DNA of 64,000 nt, taken from an uncultured Anaerolineae bacterium (GTDB lineage: Bacteria > Chloroflexota > Anaerolineae > Promineifilales > Promineifilaceae). Below, piece by piece: positions 41,657-50,767 of the stretch (positions are counted from its first letter, which is position 1; the number at the start of each line of letters is the position of its first letter). Made by a program: the position numbers and the translations under genes. Location of the stretch: positions 396,127 through 460,126 of the forward strand of contig CAJQMR010000005.1 in the NCBI GenBank assembly GCA_905479495.1, written 5' to 3'. The notes under the pieces were generated by a model that did no database searches, was not told the DNA's origin, and worked only from the letters and a program-made list of their open reading frames with translations.

Positions 41657-44529
41657 TACACCGCCTCGCCTAACTTCACCGCCTCAAAAATGCGCATGCG
41701 GGCAACGAGGGCGATGAGGACCAGGACGGCAATGATAAACATGGCGGCAAAGAGGGCGTAGATGGTGCCTAATTGTTGCCAGGCAATTTGCACGATAAAG
41801 GGGGGCGTAACGGCCGTTTTCCCTTCACCTATTTGTAAAAAGGGAATAAACAACCGGCTGGCCCACACGCCCAGGCCGGTGCCCAGACCCACCCCGGCGG
41901 CAATCAGTATCGCTTGTTCCCCTGCCAGGTAGGCAGCCATTTGCCCTACAGATAGGCCGATGGCCCGCAGCATCCCCAGCTGGATGGTGCGCTGGCGGAA
42001 AGAGACCACAGCGTAGACCAGAAAGCCCAACACGGTGAGCAGGGCTGCAGCCAAAAAGCCCACCGAAAGCAGGCCAAACAAGCCCTGCCGCTCTGGGCGG
42101 GTTTGCTCCTGCAAAATACGGTCGCGGGCATCCTGGGCGGTGACGACGGCAAAGCCAAGCTGGCGCGTGCTGTCCACGATTTCGCTGCTGGGCACGGCCG
42201 GATCGGTTTGCAGCCAGACGTTGTAAGGGTAGGTGCCGCCCAGCGCTTCGTGCAGATGGTCCAGGTTGGCGACGAAGAAAGGGCCGTCTTGCGGATATTG
42301 GGTGGGAAAGAGGTCAAGCGGTCCGGCGATGGTGAACTCGGCCTCGGCAAATTCGCCTGCGGCGCCGATGGTCAGCCGCAGGGGATCGCCCACTTGCAGG
42401 CTGTTGCGCGCCAGGAAGTCACGGCTGACCAAAATGTGGTCGCGCTGCACCGCCAGCCGGTTCATCAGGCCGCCCAGCGCCTCGTTCCCGGCAAAGTCTG
42501 GGCGGTAAAAAGCGACCTGGGCAAAATCGACCCGATCCACGCCCAAAATGCGCCCCGACTGCTGCCGCCCGCCAATGCTGGAAACGGCCGTATACTCCCC
42601 CACTCTGGCCGCTGCCTGCACCCCGTCCACCAGCAAATGGTCGGTGACAGGCAGGAAGAGCCAGCGCGGTTCGTCTTCGTCACCAGATGGTGGCGTGGTG
42701 GGCTGGGTCAATTCGCCTAAAGCGCCCTGCTGCTGTTGGTTGTCTTGCTCCGTGTCCTCGCCCAGCTCGGCCAGGTTCAAATCTGCCCCGGTCTGGTAAT
42801 AAATCTGGTCGGTCAGATGGTCATCAAAGGTGACGGCCATGGAGGCGGTGAAGCTGGCCAGACTGAGGGTGAGGCTGAGCAGCAGCAGGGGGCCGGTGTA
42901 TTGGGCCGTGGCCCGCGCCAATTGGCGCAGTGTGAGCAACAGGGTGGTGCCCGGTAACTTTTCGGCCAGCCAGGCCAGGCCACCAATCAGCAGGGGAAAA
43001 AGGCGCAGGGCGACCAACGCCAGGGAAAAGCAAAACAGAATAGGCACCAGGAAGAGCAGGGGGTTGGCAAAGGGATCGCGTCCGCCGCCCAGCAGGCTAA
43101 TCGTGCCCTGCCGTTCCAATTGGTACCAACCGTAAAAAGGGGGCACCAGCAGGAGTACATCCAGAAAATAACGTTGCCAGACGGGGGCCAGCAGCGATCG
43201 CGCCTGCTGCCAGCGCATGGTGACGATGGTGTAGGCGGCCGCCAGCAGCGCCGGAATGAGCAGGGCCAGCAGGGCCAAGCCCACGCCAATCAGCGCATAG
43301 CCAACGGCCGTTCCCGACAATACCGGTGTCAATTCCCCCGCTCCGCGCGGAGCCAAAATCGCCGGGTCGAGGAAGGTGCGGGTGCGGCCCATCAGCCGGG
43401 CAATTTGCAGCGCCAGCCACAGCCCACCGGCCAAGCCCAGGCCCCCGACCAGCAAACCTTCCAGCAGATACACGCTCACCACCTGCCCGCGCGTGGTGCC
43501 CCGGCTGCGCCAGACGGCAATCTCACTGGCTCCCCGCGCCACCACCATGTTGGCGATGAGGCTGATGAAGTACAAAATGATGCCGATGAGGGGGATGGAG
43601 AAGATGGTCAGGGTGAGGGTGAGCAGGTTGTTGGAACGGCCGTAAGTTTGCAGCGCACTCACTGGGGAAGCATCCAGGGTGGTGCCGTTGAGCAGGGCCG
43701 TAGCCCGCGCTTCAACGATGGTCACATTTTGCAAAAAGTTGTCCACGGAGGCGGGGCGGATGCGGCCGCCATCGTACAGTTGGTACCAGACGGCCGTACT
43801 CACCGGATTTTCTAATAGTGGCACCACGCCGCTGCTAAACTGCGCTTCACTGGTTAGCAGCATTTCGTCAAACGCTTCTGGTTGATAAAACCAAAACGGC
43901 GCGGTGCGATCTTGCGCCTGCCACACGCCCACCACCTGAACGGGAAACTGCCCATTGTTATTGCCAAAAAGCCGATAGCTTTCGTTGACCTGTAAACCTA
44001 GCTGCTGGGCAATTGTCTGGCTGACGATGACCTCCACGGCAGCGGCGTTTGCGTCTGCCGGATACCGCCCCTCGACCAGTTGAATTTGACCCTCTAGCCC
44101 AGTAACAAAGCCGATACTGCTCCACATCAGCGGTTCGTTTTCATTAAAGTCGCTGCCACCGCCGGGAAAGAGGCGCAGCTTGGCGGTGGCCACATGGCGG
44201 ATTTGGTCAGTGGTGGGCAGGTCGATGATGCCGGTCGCTTGCTCGGTTAGGTAGCTGTTGATCGGTTGGTAATTGTCCCAGGTGATGTCGCCGTTCCAGG
44301 CCCCTACGTAGCGCCAGAGGAAGGCAAAGGGCGGGCGGTGGGTGCCCGCTTCGGTGAGTTCGCCTTGCAGCAGCCGGTTTTGCACGGCGTCGGCGTACAG
44401 CGGAATGCCCGCCAGCAGCCCCACAGCGGCGATCAGCCCGGCCAGCAGGCAGGCCATGAGCAACCGCTGGTGCCACAGGCGGCGGGCAGCAAGGGAGAGG
44501 AGGGAGAGGACGGCCGTAATTGATTTCAT
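41656..44529 (-). CDS. FtsX-like ABC permease of the sigma-linked cluster
   Basis: A 957-residue membrane protein. One N-terminal helix (LLMACLLAGLIAAVGLLAG) is followed by a large extracytoplasmic domain (about 50-300). Three or four helices form the first FtsX unit (about 310-470, IVARGASEIAVWRSRGTTRGQVV), with further helices and a second extracytoplasmic domain. A terminal FtsX unit (about 820-950, FRQRTIQLGMLRAIGLSVGQ) ends it. It is probably the channel or mechanotransmission partner of the ATPases at 38558 and/or 32065 and the adaptor at 39631. A promoter-like element shared with the sigma gene lies directly upstream. Confidence 0.88.
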   Translation of the reverse strand: MKSITAVLSLLSLAARRLWHQRLLMACLLAGLIAAVGLLAGIPLYADAVQNRLLQGELTEAGTHRPPFAFLWRYVGAWNGDITWDNYQPINSYLTEQATGIIDLPTTDQIRHVATAKLRLFPGGGSDFNENEPLMWSSIGFVTGLEGQIQLVEGRYPADANAAAVEVIVSQTIAQQLGLQVNESYRLFGNNNGQFPVQVVGVWQAQDRTAPFWFYQPEAFDEMLLTSEAQFSSGVVPLLENPVSTAVWYQLYDGGRIRPASVDNFLQNVTIVEARATALLNGTTLDASPVSALQTYGRSNNLLTLTLTIFSIPLIGIILYFISLIANMVVARGASEIAVWRSRGTTRGQVVSVYLLEGLLVGGLGLAGGLWLALQIARLMGRTRTFLDPAILAPRGAGELTPVLSGTAVGYALIGVGLALLALLIPALLAAAYTIVTMRWQQARSLLAPVWQRYFLDVLLLVPPFYGWYQLERQGTISLLGGGRDPFANPLLFLVPILFCFSLALVALRLFPLLIGGLAWLAEKLPGTTLLLTLRQLARATAQYTGPLLLLSLTLSLASFTASMAVTFDDHLTDQIYYQTGADLNLAELGEDTEQDNQQQQGALGELTQPTTPPSGDEDEPRWLFLPVTDHLLVDGVQAAARVGEYTAVSSIGGRQQSGRILGVDRVDFAQVAFYRPDFAGNEALGGLMNRLAVQRDHILVSRDFLARNSLQVGDPLRLTIGAAGEFAEAEFTIAGPLDLFPTQYPQDGPFFVANLDHLHEALGGTYPYNVWLQTDPAVPSSEIVDSTRQLGFAVVTAQDARDRILQEQTRPERQGLFGLLSVGFLAAALLTVLGFLVYAVVSFRQRTIQLGMLRAIGLSVGQMAAYLAGEQAILIAAGVGLGTGLGVWASRLFIPFLQIGEGKTAVTPPFIVQIAWQQLGTIYALFAAMFIIAVLVLIALVARMRIFEAVKLGEAV

Positions 44530-44532
44530 ATC

Positions 44533-44607
44533 GTGATGCGTGAAACGTGATTTTTTCGCGCTTCATTATAACATTAGACGCGGAACGGCCGTGTTTCTTG
44601 CAAAATT
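44533..44607 (-). promoter_or_regulatory. Shared promoter-like element upstream of the FtsX permease
   Basis: On the minus strand: AATTTTGCAAGAAA, ACGGCCGT at the -35 position, then 14 bp, TATAAT (44570-44565), then ATCACGTTTCACGCATCAC before the ATG at 44529. The same blocks in the same order and with the same 14-bp spacing occur at 48093-48022 upstream of the sigma gene. Confidence 0.55.
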
Positions 44608-44668
44608 CAGCCACCAATAAAGAAAGTGCAGATATGCCATTTTGCTTTTCACCAAACCAAAACTCAAT

Positions 44669-47368
44669 TTATTGTTCTGCCTGGGTTTGAGCTCTCTCCA
44701 GGGCGGCACCAGGATTACTACCAGCATAGGTTTCTTCAAGTGCCTGAATTGCCCAATCATAGTGCGCAAATTCATCCAGTTTGGTCAATAAATTGCTATA
44801 ACTTTTCATAGCTTGATAGGTTTCAATTTCACCTAATTGGGCATTTATAGCAAATTCAGGAGAGTTAAAAACTGAGAAGCGAGCAGGCATAGCCTGAACA
44901 AGCTCTGGCTGTTGAGCTAGAAACTTAATCCACTCCCAGCATTCTTCTGCATGAGGTGTATCGGTAGCAATAAACAATCCTTCAGTGAGAAACTCTGTTC
45001 CTCTTATTACACCAGTGGGCAAGGGAGCAATACCAACTGTGGTTTCTTCTGGCCAAGTTGAGTGACGGTCAATACCAACAAAATCACTCCACATCGCCAC
45101 ACTTCCCTTTTGAACAAGCAAACTGCGTTCTTGGTAGGCACCAGGATCATTAAGTACAGGGAATAGTGGTGAGACGCTATTCTCTAATGCAAGGTCAGCA
45201 TACCATTGCAGAGCGTTTCTCATTTGTAATGAATCAAGGTTAGGTAGCCCATTTAGGTCGGTTGTGGATGCCCCTTGTAGAAAGAGAAAAACCCGCAGAT
45301 CGCTTATATCACCATTAATTGGTAAAAACCCATACTGTATGTCTTGTTGATCTTTCTCCGTAAGGGCTATTGCTAGTACAAGAAAATCCTCTAAGGTCCA
45401 ATCCGAACGAGGATAATCAATACCTGCCTCATCAAAAAGGGAAGTATTATAGAAAATAACACGAGCTTGGGCTTGTAATGGTAGGCCATACAGGTCTCCC
45501 TGTGAACGTAAGGATTCTAATAGTGCAGGATGAAAATCATCGAGACGAATGCTATCTTCAACAGCCAAGAATGATTCAAGGTTAAGCAAATCATGCGGTG
45601 GTTCCATTTGGTCGATCACATTAGTGTCAACAAAACAATCCGATTCAGCTTTTTGACCAGATTGAAGCAAATTAACCTGTATATCCTTTTGAATTTCCTG
45701 AAATTCCTCAACCTGGGCACTGTAAATTTCCTTATCGTCTGCTAACGCAAACTGAATCGTAACATCTCTTTCTTCAGCAGGACTCTCAACGGTTATTGAT
45801 TCGTTTGCAGAAAGAGCGGTGATGCGTTCTTCAAGCTGTAACTCTGCATTTGTGAGAGCTTCCTCGATAGGTGTCCCTTCTAGAATCGAATAGATCGCTG
45901 TGTGTAACTGCTGTCCTCCAGGCTTTATTGGCGAAGCAAAGAGTAAGTTTTCCGCTGCAAGTTGGACAAAGTCTATATCTTGAGAATCAAACTGCTGCCA
46001 GTAACCGCTTGCTTCAGCTGCCGAACGGCGGGGTGGGAGTAAATGCCCATCGGCAGTAGTTTGATATGAAAGAAAACGAAGCCATTTCCAACTTTCTTCA
46101 GGATGTTGGGTGCCTGAGCTGATAACGTAACCATACATTTGACCTAACGCTCGCGAACCTTCTTCAGTAGGAAATAATGATATGCCTCGATCTTCTTTTG
46201 ATTGTTCGTAATCAAGCCACCATCCTTGCCACATAGCTACACCTTTCTGGTTTAGGAGCTCTGATGCCAGTTCAAATCCTTCCCCAGTGCGCGAAATTAC
46301 AGGCATAACGTTGTAAAGTAATGCCAAATCCACATACCAACGTACATCTTCAATCGTTGATTCTGCAACCAGAGAAGTATTATCATGTGCCTCTGTGTTA
46401 GAAAAAAAAGGGATAAAGGCACTACGTGCTAGTCCAGTATCTAAGAAGCCATAGCGGGTGCCACCAGCTTTTTCTGATGTAGTTTCTTGAGTGGCTGACA
46501 AAAAATCCTGCTTTGTCCACCCAATTGTGGGGTAGGCAACTTCTGCCTCATCAAATATTTGTTTGTCATAGAGCAAATATGAAACCCTAATATCTGAAGG
46601 TAAAGCCCAAATTCCCCCCTCGTATTCAAAGGCAGATAGAGTGTTAGGGAAGAAATCATTAGTGTCAAAATTTTTGTCTTCTTCTATAAGAGGCTTAAGA
46701 TCAAGGAAAGAGCCATCAATAACACCCTCATACGTTAGCCAATAATAAGCGGTGTCAACTCGTGACATTACCCGGTGATCTATATCTTGATTCGTGGCAT
46801 TGTCGCGCACATCATCTAATGAGATTATTTCTATGCGGATAGATGGATTCTGCTCATGAAAGATATCAGCCAATGCCGTAAATCTTTCTATATCTTGTGC
46901 TGGACAGCTGAAGTAAACTGTGATTTCTTCTTCAAATGATGAGATAGGATTTGCGGCAACGACCGTTTCCGAGTTGCTATCTTCATTGGTAAGATTATCG
47001 GCCGTTTGCCACCACACCATCGCCCCCACCACCAGCGCGAGCACGCCCAATACCGCTATCTGTTGTACAGACAAACGAATGTTCCGCATGATCATTCCCC
47101 TTCGCATTTGCTGCCCCAGCGCCTGCTGCATGGCGCGGCGCTCGTGGGGTGTGAGCCGGGCCGGGGCGGGCGTGGCTTGCAGCGTAGACAGCCAGGCTGT
47201 TTCTGTTTTCAGGCGTTGGCGGCAGGTGGCGCACGCTGCGACGTGGGCTTTGAATGCAGCCGTTTCCCGCGCCGATAAACGGCCGTCCCGGACCTGTTCT
47301 ACGTTGGCGTCTACATCGGTGCAGGTGAATGGCCGTTGCCGCCAGCGTTGCCAAAATCGCTTTAGCAT
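44669..47368 (-). CDS. Anti-sigma factor fused to two solute-binding protein domains
   Basis: An 899-residue single-pass protein. The N-terminus has a zinc anti-sigma (zf-HC2/ZAS) motif, C16 ... H42-x3-C46-x2-C49. One membrane helix follows (about 104-120). Outside are two family-1 binding domains: about 148-500 (EEITVYFSCPAQDIERFTAL) and about 555-899 (RDVTIQFALADDKEIYSAQ), with the paired cysteines SDCFV and ECWEWIKFL found in the doubled lipoproteins. The gene overlaps the sigma factor gene by 7 bp. The outer part would bind a ligand and control release of the sigma factor. ACGGCCGT is absent from 44593 to 47278. Confidence 0.88.
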   Translation of the reverse strand: MLKRFWQRWRQRPFTCTDVDANVEQVRDGRLSARETAAFKAHVAACATCRQRLKTETAWLSTLQATPAPARLTPHERRAMQQALGQQMRRGMIMRNIRLSVQQIAVLGVLALVVGAMVWWQTADNLTNEDSNSETVVAANPISSFEEEITVYFSCPAQDIERFTALADIFHEQNPSIRIEIISLDDVRDNATNQDIDHRVMSRVDTAYYWLTYEGVIDGSFLDLKPLIEEDKNFDTNDFFPNTLSAFEYEGGIWALPSDIRVSYLLYDKQIFDEAEVAYPTIGWTKQDFLSATQETTSEKAGGTRYGFLDTGLARSAFIPFFSNTEAHDNTSLVAESTIEDVRWYVDLALLYNVMPVISRTGEGFELASELLNQKGVAMWQGWWLDYEQSKEDRGISLFPTEEGSRALGQMYGYVISSGTQHPEESWKWLRFLSYQTTADGHLLPPRRSAAEASGYWQQFDSQDIDFVQLAAENLLFASPIKPGGQQLHTAIYSILEGTPIEEALTNAELQLEERITALSANESITVESPAEERDVTIQFALADDKEIYSAQVEEFQEIQKDIQVNLLQSGQKAESDCFVDTNVIDQMEPPHDLLNLESFLAVEDSIRLDDFHPALLESLRSQGDLYGLPLQAQARVIFYNTSLFDEAGIDYPRSDWTLEDFLVLAIALTEKDQQDIQYGFLPINGDISDLRVFLFLQGASTTDLNGLPNLDSLQMRNALQWYADLALENSVSPLFPVLNDPGAYQERSLLVQKGSVAMWSDFVGIDRHSTWPEETTVGIAPLPTGVIRGTEFLTEGLFIATDTPHAEECWEWIKFLAQQPELVQAMPARFSVFNSPEFAINAQLGEIETYQAMKSYSNLLTKLDEFAHYDWAIQALEETYAGSNPGAALERAQTQAEQ

Positions 47369-47952
47369 GATTCCCCTCCCAACAAATTGGGCAGCCCTGC
47401 TTCATCCAGCTGGTGCAGCTGCCGCAGCCGCTTGCGCCCCTGGCTCAGCCGCTCATAAACGGTGTTTTTGGCTACGCCTAACGCGCCGGCTATTTCTTCG
47501 CCAGACAGGCCATAGCGGTAATGCAGCAAAATGGGCAGCCGCAGCCGGTCATCCAGCTGATTTACCAACTGCCACAGCGCTTCTTGCTGTAATTGCTGCC
47601 CCACAATCGCGGCCGGATCAGTATTTTGCTTCCCGGCGGCCAACAGCCGCTGCGGCGACAGGCTGTCCAGCGAGAGCAGGCGGCGTGCCTTTTGCCGCCG
47701 CAGCCTGCTGCGACACTGATTGACCACAATGGCAATCAGCCATGTCGCCAAAGTCGACTCGCCGCGAAACCCTTCGATCTTTTGGAAGGCCGTCAGGAAC
47801 GTTTCCTGCACCGCATCTTTGGCTGCTTCTCGCTCGCGCAAGATGGTCCAGGCGACGTCAAACAGACGATCCTGGTACTGTTCCACCAGGTCGGCAAAGG
47901 CGCGCAGGTCTCCCTGCTGGCAGCGGCGAACAAGTTGCGTCTCATCGGGCAT
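47362..47952 (-). CDS. ECF RNA polymerase sigma factor
   Basis: A 196-residue group-4 sigma factor. Region 2 is FADLVEQYQDRLFDVAWTIL followed by DAVQETFLTAFQKIEGFRGES. Region 4 is RLPILLHYRYGLSGEEIAGA then LGVAKNTVYERLSQGRKRL. There are no regions 1 or 3. It is co-transcribed with, and overlaps, its anti-sigma gene. The genes downstream on the same strand (permease, adaptor, ATPases, doubled lipoproteins) are its probable regulon, supported by the matching upstream elements at 44533 and 48022. Start ATG 47952; the ribosome site is weak. Confidence 0.93.
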   Translation of the reverse strand: MPDETQLVRRCQQGDLRAFADLVEQYQDRLFDVAWTILREREAAKDAVQETFLTAFQKIEGFRGESTLATWLIAIVVNQCRSRLRRQKARRLLSLDSLSPQRLLAAGKQNTDPAAIVGQQLQQEALWQLVNQLDDRLRLPILLHYRYGLSGEEIAGALGVAKNTVYERLSQGRKRLRQLHQLDEAGLPNLLGGESC

Positions 47953-48021
47953 AATGATTATCTTAAACCTACCTAATTAGATGCGCCAGGGAAGAAAAGT
48001 TGGGGAAATTGATTAATCGGG

Positions 48022-48093
48022 GTGATGCGTGAAACGTGATTGATTTGCGTACTATAGCGGCAGATGGTAAACGGCCGTTTTTCTTGCAAAATT
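48022..48093 (-). promoter_or_regulatory. Shared promoter-like element upstream of the sigma gene
   Basis: Minus strand: AAATTTTGCAAGAAAA, ACGGCCGT, 14 bp, TATAGT (48056-48051), then ATCACGTTTCACGCATCAC. It matches the element before the FtsX gene block by block. The leader to the sigma ATG would be about 90 nt. The rest of the 323-bp gap 47953-48275 shows no gene. Confidence 0.55.
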
Positions 48094-48275
48094 TCCCTTT
48101 GACTGACCAATCGCTAGCTTCTTGAAAGGTTTTTGGTGATGGACTGCCTTATCCATTCAGGTTGGGCAAGGAATGTTGTGCTCACCATTGCTACCCTCCT
48201 TTTTCCTGCTATGATGTTCAGCAGCAACGCAGCGCTCATCACTCGTCATTGGGTTTTGTTTTCGGGAGGCATTTT

Positions 48276-49142
48276 ATGAAATCGCGTTACCGTGTCCTGA
48301 ACGTGCTGCTGATTGTTGGCACTGTTTCTACCTTGCTTTTGTTCACACTTTTTCTAAACCTGACTGCTCCGTCTACCTATGCCGGAGAGGCTCAGCCCAC
48401 AGTGGCATCTTATCTGCCGCTCGTGTTTCAACAAGCTGATTTGGACGGTACGCCAACGGCCGTTCCCCCAGCTACCGCCACGCCTGATCCTGAAGAATTC
48501 GAAGAGATTGCGTTCGATCCGCTTGGTCCTGAACAACCCATTTTAGAGCAACTGTTTGCTTGGCAAGCACACTTGTATCCCATCCTGTTTGATTATGATG
48601 GAGCGATTACAATTACGGCCGTTGCCGAATCCGCCGTCAATCTCGTCCTGGAAATACGGGATGCGGCCAACGATGTTGTGCAGTATGCCGACAACAGCGG
48701 CAGCGGTCAGCGGGAAGCCATCGTCGATGCCCAACTAAATCCGGCATTAGATTACAAAATTCGCGTCTACGATCGCAATGGTGCAGCCGGACATTACTGC
48801 CTGATTTTTAGCGAAGGTGGCGGCTTCCCCGACTTGATTAAGGGGCGTATTGAGTATGGCCAGACAAAAACGAGCACGATTGAAGTGTTAGGAATTGATT
48901 ACTGGTGCTTCATGGGAGCCAGCGGCGACAATATCTCACTCTTTGTTTCGCCCACGGGCAGTGATGGCGATTTTGTGATTGGCTTGTTTGGCCCGCCTGA
49001 CTTTGGTTCAATCGGCTCGGTCTTTCAGGATGCTGAAATTCTGAATGTGGACCTGGAGACGGGGGGCATGTACATCATTGGTGTGCTGGATTTTGAAGCG
49101 GGGACGCCTGAATATGCGCTGACGTTGAGCAAAAATGAGTGA
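48276..49142 (+). CDS. Secreted or membrane-anchored protein of unknown function
   Basis: A 288-residue protein from ATG 48276, chosen because GGGAGG lies 8 bp upstream; the frame opens at 48162. One N-terminal hydrophobic helix (VLLIVGTVSTLLLFTLFL) acts as signal or anchor. A Thr/Pro-rich linker (GTPTAVPPATATPDP) is followed by beta-rich repeats (YDGAITITAVAESAVNLVLEI; split form: GAITITAVAESAVNLVL) resembling bacterial pre-peptidase C-terminal (PPC-like) domains. It probably sits on the cell surface. No catalytic motif seen. It is divergent from the sigma factor gene and could belong to the same response. Confidence 0.75.
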   Translation: MKSRYRVLNVLLIVGTVSTLLLFTLFLNLTAPSTYAGEAQPTVASYLPLVFQQADLDGTPTAVPPATATPDPEEFEEIAFDPLGPEQPILEQLFAWQAHLYPILFDYDGAITITAVAESAVNLVLEIRDAANDVVQYADNSGSGQREAIVDAQLNPALDYKIRVYDRNGAAGHYCLIFSEGGGFPDLIKGRIEYGQTKTSTIEVLGIDYWCFMGASGDNISLFVSPTGSDGDFVIGLFGPPDFGSIGSVFQDAEILNVDLETGGMYIIGVLDFEAGTPEYALTLSKNE

Positions 49143-49329
49143 TTTAAGATGAAACGGCCGTTTACCACCAGATGCTTGCCTTAGGAAGATCGGTTATTGG
49201 CAAAAGCTTCTCAACATTTTATAGTAATCAATAATGATACAGTTCCAGTTAACCCAGAATGAAAGTACAGACTGTTATGCTACTTTAAATTGTATCCGGG
49301 TTGTTTTATAAGCGAAGCAGGATGAGTGC

Positions 49330-50283
49330 ATGATCAAAATTCAATGCGCCTGCGGGAAGCGATTTAACGTTCCCGAAAAGTATCGGGGACAGCAAGGCAA
49401 ATGCCCCAACTGTGCCACCATCATCGTGATTCCCCGTGATGATCAAGAGATTCTTTCCTTCAGCGAAGAAAGAAAAACCTACGATGCTGAAACGTTGTTT
49501 GAAAAGGTGATCAATGCCGTTGTGGGGATTTCTGATGACGGCCGTATTTTTGGCTCTGGTTTCTTCATCAACAGTAAAGGGCTTGTTGTCACCAACCGGC
49601 ATGTTGTGGGGACTGCGCATAAAGTGAAAGTGCGTCTGTATGGCGGCAGTGAACATATCGGTGAACTCATCCGCTCTTACAAAGATATAGACCTGGCTTT
49701 TTTGCGCGTTCCCCTGCAAGACAATGCTACCGTTGCTATTGGCAGTCAAAACCAGCTAAAAATTGGGCAGCAGTTATTTGCCATTGGCCATCCTATGGGG
49801 CTGGAAAACAGCATCACCCAGGGCATTGTCAGCGCTACCAACCGGGAGGTAAGCGGCACCGGCTATGTGCAAACAGACGCTTCTATCAATCCCGGCAACA
49901 GCGGCGGTCCTCTCTTCAACAATCGGGCCGAAGTGATTGGCATGAACACCATGATTCTGAGCCAAAGCCAGGGATTGGGTTTTGCTATCCCCATTGATGA
50001 GATTAAAGATCGCTACCAGGCCATCAAAAAAGAGATAGCTGGTGTATTTGCTATGGAGTACTGTGGCATTTGTGGGAAGAACTCCGGCAATTTGCACTAC
50101 TGTGAACATTGCGGCGTTGTGCTGGACGATGCTCAACCAGTAGGCAGCATCAATCGCAAGGTCCGGGCTAATTTGAATGTCGTGCCTGGCATTTTAGAAC
50201 CGTGCACCGTTTGTGAATCACTGGTTTCTTTTGATGATAAGTATTGTTCATTTTGTGGCGTTACCCTTTCCTTGGGAGAGTAA
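49330..50283 (+). CDS. Trypsin-like serine protease with terminal zinc ribbons (cytoplasmic)
   Basis: A 317-residue protein. The N-terminus is a zinc-ribbon-like segment (CACGKRF ... CPNCATI). An HtrA-type trypsin fold follows with all three catalytic residues visible: His in VVTNRHVVG, Asp in KDIDLAFL, Ser in NPGNSGGPL. After it come two C-terminal zinc ribbons (CGICGKN ... CEHCG and CTVCES ... CSFCG). There is no signal peptide and no PDZ domain, so it is not a classical periplasmic DegP. It heads a three-gene operon with YbjN-like and TPR proteins; the next start lies 1 bp after its stop. Target unknown. Confidence 0.87.
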   Translation: MIKIQCACGKRFNVPEKYRGQQGKCPNCATIIVIPRDDQEILSFSEERKTYDAETLFEKVINAVVGISDDGRIFGSGFFINSKGLVVTNRHVVGTAHKVKVRLYGGSEHIGELIRSYKDIDLAFLRVPLQDNATVAIGSQNQLKIGQQLFAIGHPMGLENSITQGIVSATNREVSGTGYVQTDASINPGNSGGPLFNNRAEVIGMNTMILSQSQGLGFAIPIDEIKDRYQAIKKEIAGVFAMEYCGICGKNSGNLHYCEHCGVVLDDAQPVGSINRKVRANLNVVPGILEPCTVCESLVSFDDKYCSFCGVTLSLGE

Positions 50284-50284
50284 T

Positions 50285-50767
50285 ATGGGAATTTTTCGCT
50301 CTAAGAAGAAAAAAGCAGACCAGCCAATCACGCTAAAAGAATGCGTGGCCATGATTGAAGAGGTGTTGAAAACAGTGGGGCTAAACCCCAGTGAGCAACG
50401 CATGCGAAACCAAAATTCGCCTGGCTGGTTTGTACAGCGTGGCAGCGCTGTTATTTACATTTTTCTCATTCAAAATAAAAAAACGCTAAGCGTCCGCTTT
50501 GTCTCGCCCATTCTGTTCTTGCCAGAAGATTTGATCACACCATTTTACCGTCGCTGTTTGGAAATAAACATGGAGTTGATGAACTGCGCCCTGGGGGCGA
50601 CCAATGACCAGATTGCGCTGGTGAGTGAACGGCCGTTACATAACCTGGATGTAGACCAAATGGTGTATCTGCTGCACACCATTTCGGCCGTTGCCGATGA
50701 TATCGACGACAAGCTGGCCAAAGAGTTCAAAGCTGCCATGTATGTTCAAGGGATAGAGCCCTCATGA
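50285..50767 (+). CDS. YbjN-like / type III chaperone-fold protein
   Basis: A 160-residue cytoplasmic protein starting at 50285 directly after the protease stop (TAATATG), with GGGAGAG upstream. IYIFLIQNKKTLSVRFVSPI and LEINMELMNCALGATNDQIALVS fit the YbjN/DUF1790-like chaperone fold. These proteins often occur with regulators or secretion functions, without clear activity. The stop overlaps the TPR gene start (ATGA at 50764), so the three products are probably made together and may form a complex. Confidence 0.75.
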   Translation: MGIFRSKKKKADQPITLKECVAMIEEVLKTVGLNPSEQRMRNQNSPGWFVQRGSAVIYIFLIQNKKTLSVRFVSPILFLPEDLITPFYRRCLEINMELMNCALGATNDQIALVSERPLHNLDVDQMVYLLHTISAVADDIDDKLAKEFKAAMYVQGIEPS

